From the NCBI GenBank assembly GCA_020634335.1, contig JACKBY010000009.1, forward strand, positions 72,025 to 136,024: 64,000 bases of DNA, written 5' to 3'. A program made the translations under genes and the position numbers. Numbering within the stretch: position 1 is the first letter of the stretch; each line of letters begins with the position of its first letter. This document shows positions 63,173 to 64,000 of this stretch, in pieces. The notes beneath the pieces are model-generated. The model had not been told where the DNA came from, did no database searches, and worked only from the letters and a program-made list of their open reading frames with translations. Source of the stretch: Promineifilum sp. GTDB lineage: Bacteria > Chloroflexota > Anaerolineae > Promineifilales > Promineifilaceae.

Positions 63173-64000
63173 TTAAGCATAATAGGCCGTGTGCGGCAGC
63201 AACACCGACTCGCGCGTGTGGCAGGTGACATCCAGCCCCATCTTCCGACAGACCACGTTGGCTGTCGCTTCAGCCATGCCGCGCAGCGTCGTCGCCTTGC
63301 CGCCGGTGATAGTGACGAATCCCTCGACCCCCTCGTCGGCGTGATCGAAGCATTTGAACGTGCGACTGAGTTCGCGGCCGGTGTCGGCCCCGCGCGGGCC
63401 AATGAGCGGCCGCGCCGCTGACCATGCCGCCCGGAACGGGGCCGTGCGCACGGCGGGCACCAGCTCAGAGCCGTACTTGACCATCATGTCGATGTGGTCT
63501 TGCGGCAGGCCCAATTTGTCAGGATTCTCCACAACCCACGAACTGGTGCCGATGACCGACAAGGCGCGCTGCGGCACGATGATGTCGCCGTCACCCGACG
63601 CATGGAGCCGGTTGATGACCATATTGCACAACCGGCCGCGGACGGCCAGCATCACTCCCGGCGATGGCCGGATGGGCACATCGACGCCCACCATGTCACC
63701 GATCCTTCCGCTCCATGCCCCGGTAGCGCTGATGAAAATGTCGCCGCCGATCTCATATTCCTTGTTGGTCGTGTGATCGCGCACCCGCACGGCGCTGACG
63801 GCATTGCCGCGCTTGACAAAGTCGACCACTTCAGTATAGGTCTTGATGGTCGCGCCGCCGTGTTTGGCCGTGGCGAAGAAGCGCAGCGGCATGCGCATGG
63901 CGTCCATCGTGGCGTCCGGAACCTGGACGCCCATGATGACGTCGGGGTTTACGTTCGGCTCGCGGGCCAACACTTCTTGTTGCGTCAGCCGCCGCGCGGG
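63173..64000 (-). CDS. GlpA/GlpD-like glycerol-3-phosphate dehydrogenase flavoprotein (partial)
   Basis: The C-terminal 275 residues of an FAD-dependent oxidoreductase; the frame stays open to the window edge and the N-terminal FAD-binding part is outside. LTQQEVLAREPN, TYTEVVDFVKRGNAVSAVRVRD, ATGAWSGRIGDMVG and FVTITGGKATTLRGMAE match GlpA/GlpD. It oxidises glycerol-3-phosphate to dihydroxyacetone phosphate and reduces quinone. In anaerobic GlpABC systems an iron-sulfur/quinone partner is needed; the sdhBCD-like genes lie directly downstream. sdhA is not seen. Confidence 0.85.
   Translation of the reverse strand, partial: PARRLTQQEVLAREPNVNPDVIMGVQVPDATMDAMRMPLRFFATAKHGGATIKTYTEVVDFVKRGNAVSAVRVRDHTTNKEYEIGGDIFISATGAWSGRIGDMVGVDVPIRPSPGVMLAVRGRLCNMVINRLHASGDGDIIVPQRALSVIGTSSWVVENPDKLGLPQDHIDMMVKYGSELVPAVRTAPFRAAWSAARPLIGPRGADTGRELSRTFKCFDHADEGVEGFVTITGGKATTLRGMAEATANVVCRKMGLDVTCHTRESVLLPHTAYYA

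Overview
The window is about 64 kb of gene-dense, GC-rich bacterial DNA. Gene content points to Chloroflexota (Anaerolineae/Caldilineae-like, perhaps close to 'Candidatus Promineifilum'): a complete entry into the mevalonate pathway with archaeal-type HMG-CoA synthase plus DUF35, PadR/HAAS signalling pairs, peptidase lipoproteins, several multihaem cytochromes and many short intergenic palindromes. The lineage is an inference from gene content, not from a marker-gene search.

Layout. 1-3235: partial phosphoesterase, then tsaE-tsaB-rimI and a sugar-nucleotide epimerase. 3446-8201, all minus strand: GbsR/MarR regulator, thiD, a sulfurtransferase/oxidoreductase pair, and a PadR/membrane-protein pair. 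8450-15088, minus strand: an electron-transfer cluster with an 8-haem lipoprotein on a collagen-like stalk, a 14-haem membrane-anchored cytochrome, a b-type cytochrome with a Val-Pro-rich arm, and a 10-haem lipoprotein; a 20-bp inverted repeat lies upstream. 15506-29052: gyrA, an rRNA-type methyltransferase, a repeat-bearing zinc-ribbon protein, DUF711, icd, a peptidase lipoprotein, and a replication block (DUF151, dnaB, DnaD-like, a double-AAA+ helicase loader). 29221-32721, minus strand: tungstate-type ABC components without the binding protein, and a coiled-coil metallopeptidase. 33124-38545: mevalonate entry operon (HMG-CoA reductase, HMG-CoA synthase, thiolase-fold protein, binding-protein-fold protein without signal peptide, DUF35). 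38711-45112: membrane proteins, an oxidoreductase and a MalT-like LuxR regulator. 45399-57818: lipoprotein, nucleotidyltransferase, hydrolase, SulP-STAS-cNMP transporter, three AI-2E family proteins, an ABC-2 exporter, CsbD, TauE. 58086-64000, minus strand: DhaM multiphosphoryl protein, methyltransferase, and succinate dehydrogenase B/C/D subunits behind a GlpA-like flavoprotein.

The most notable items are: the multihaem cluster; a thiolase-fold protein in the mevalonate operon with Asp where the catalytic Cys should be and Asn where the second catalytic His should be; the tandem AAA+ helicase loader; and at least three families of dispersed intergenic palindromes, one copy of which supplies the last nine codons and stop of a gene. 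No tRNA, rRNA, CRISPR array, insertion sequence or prophage was recognised.
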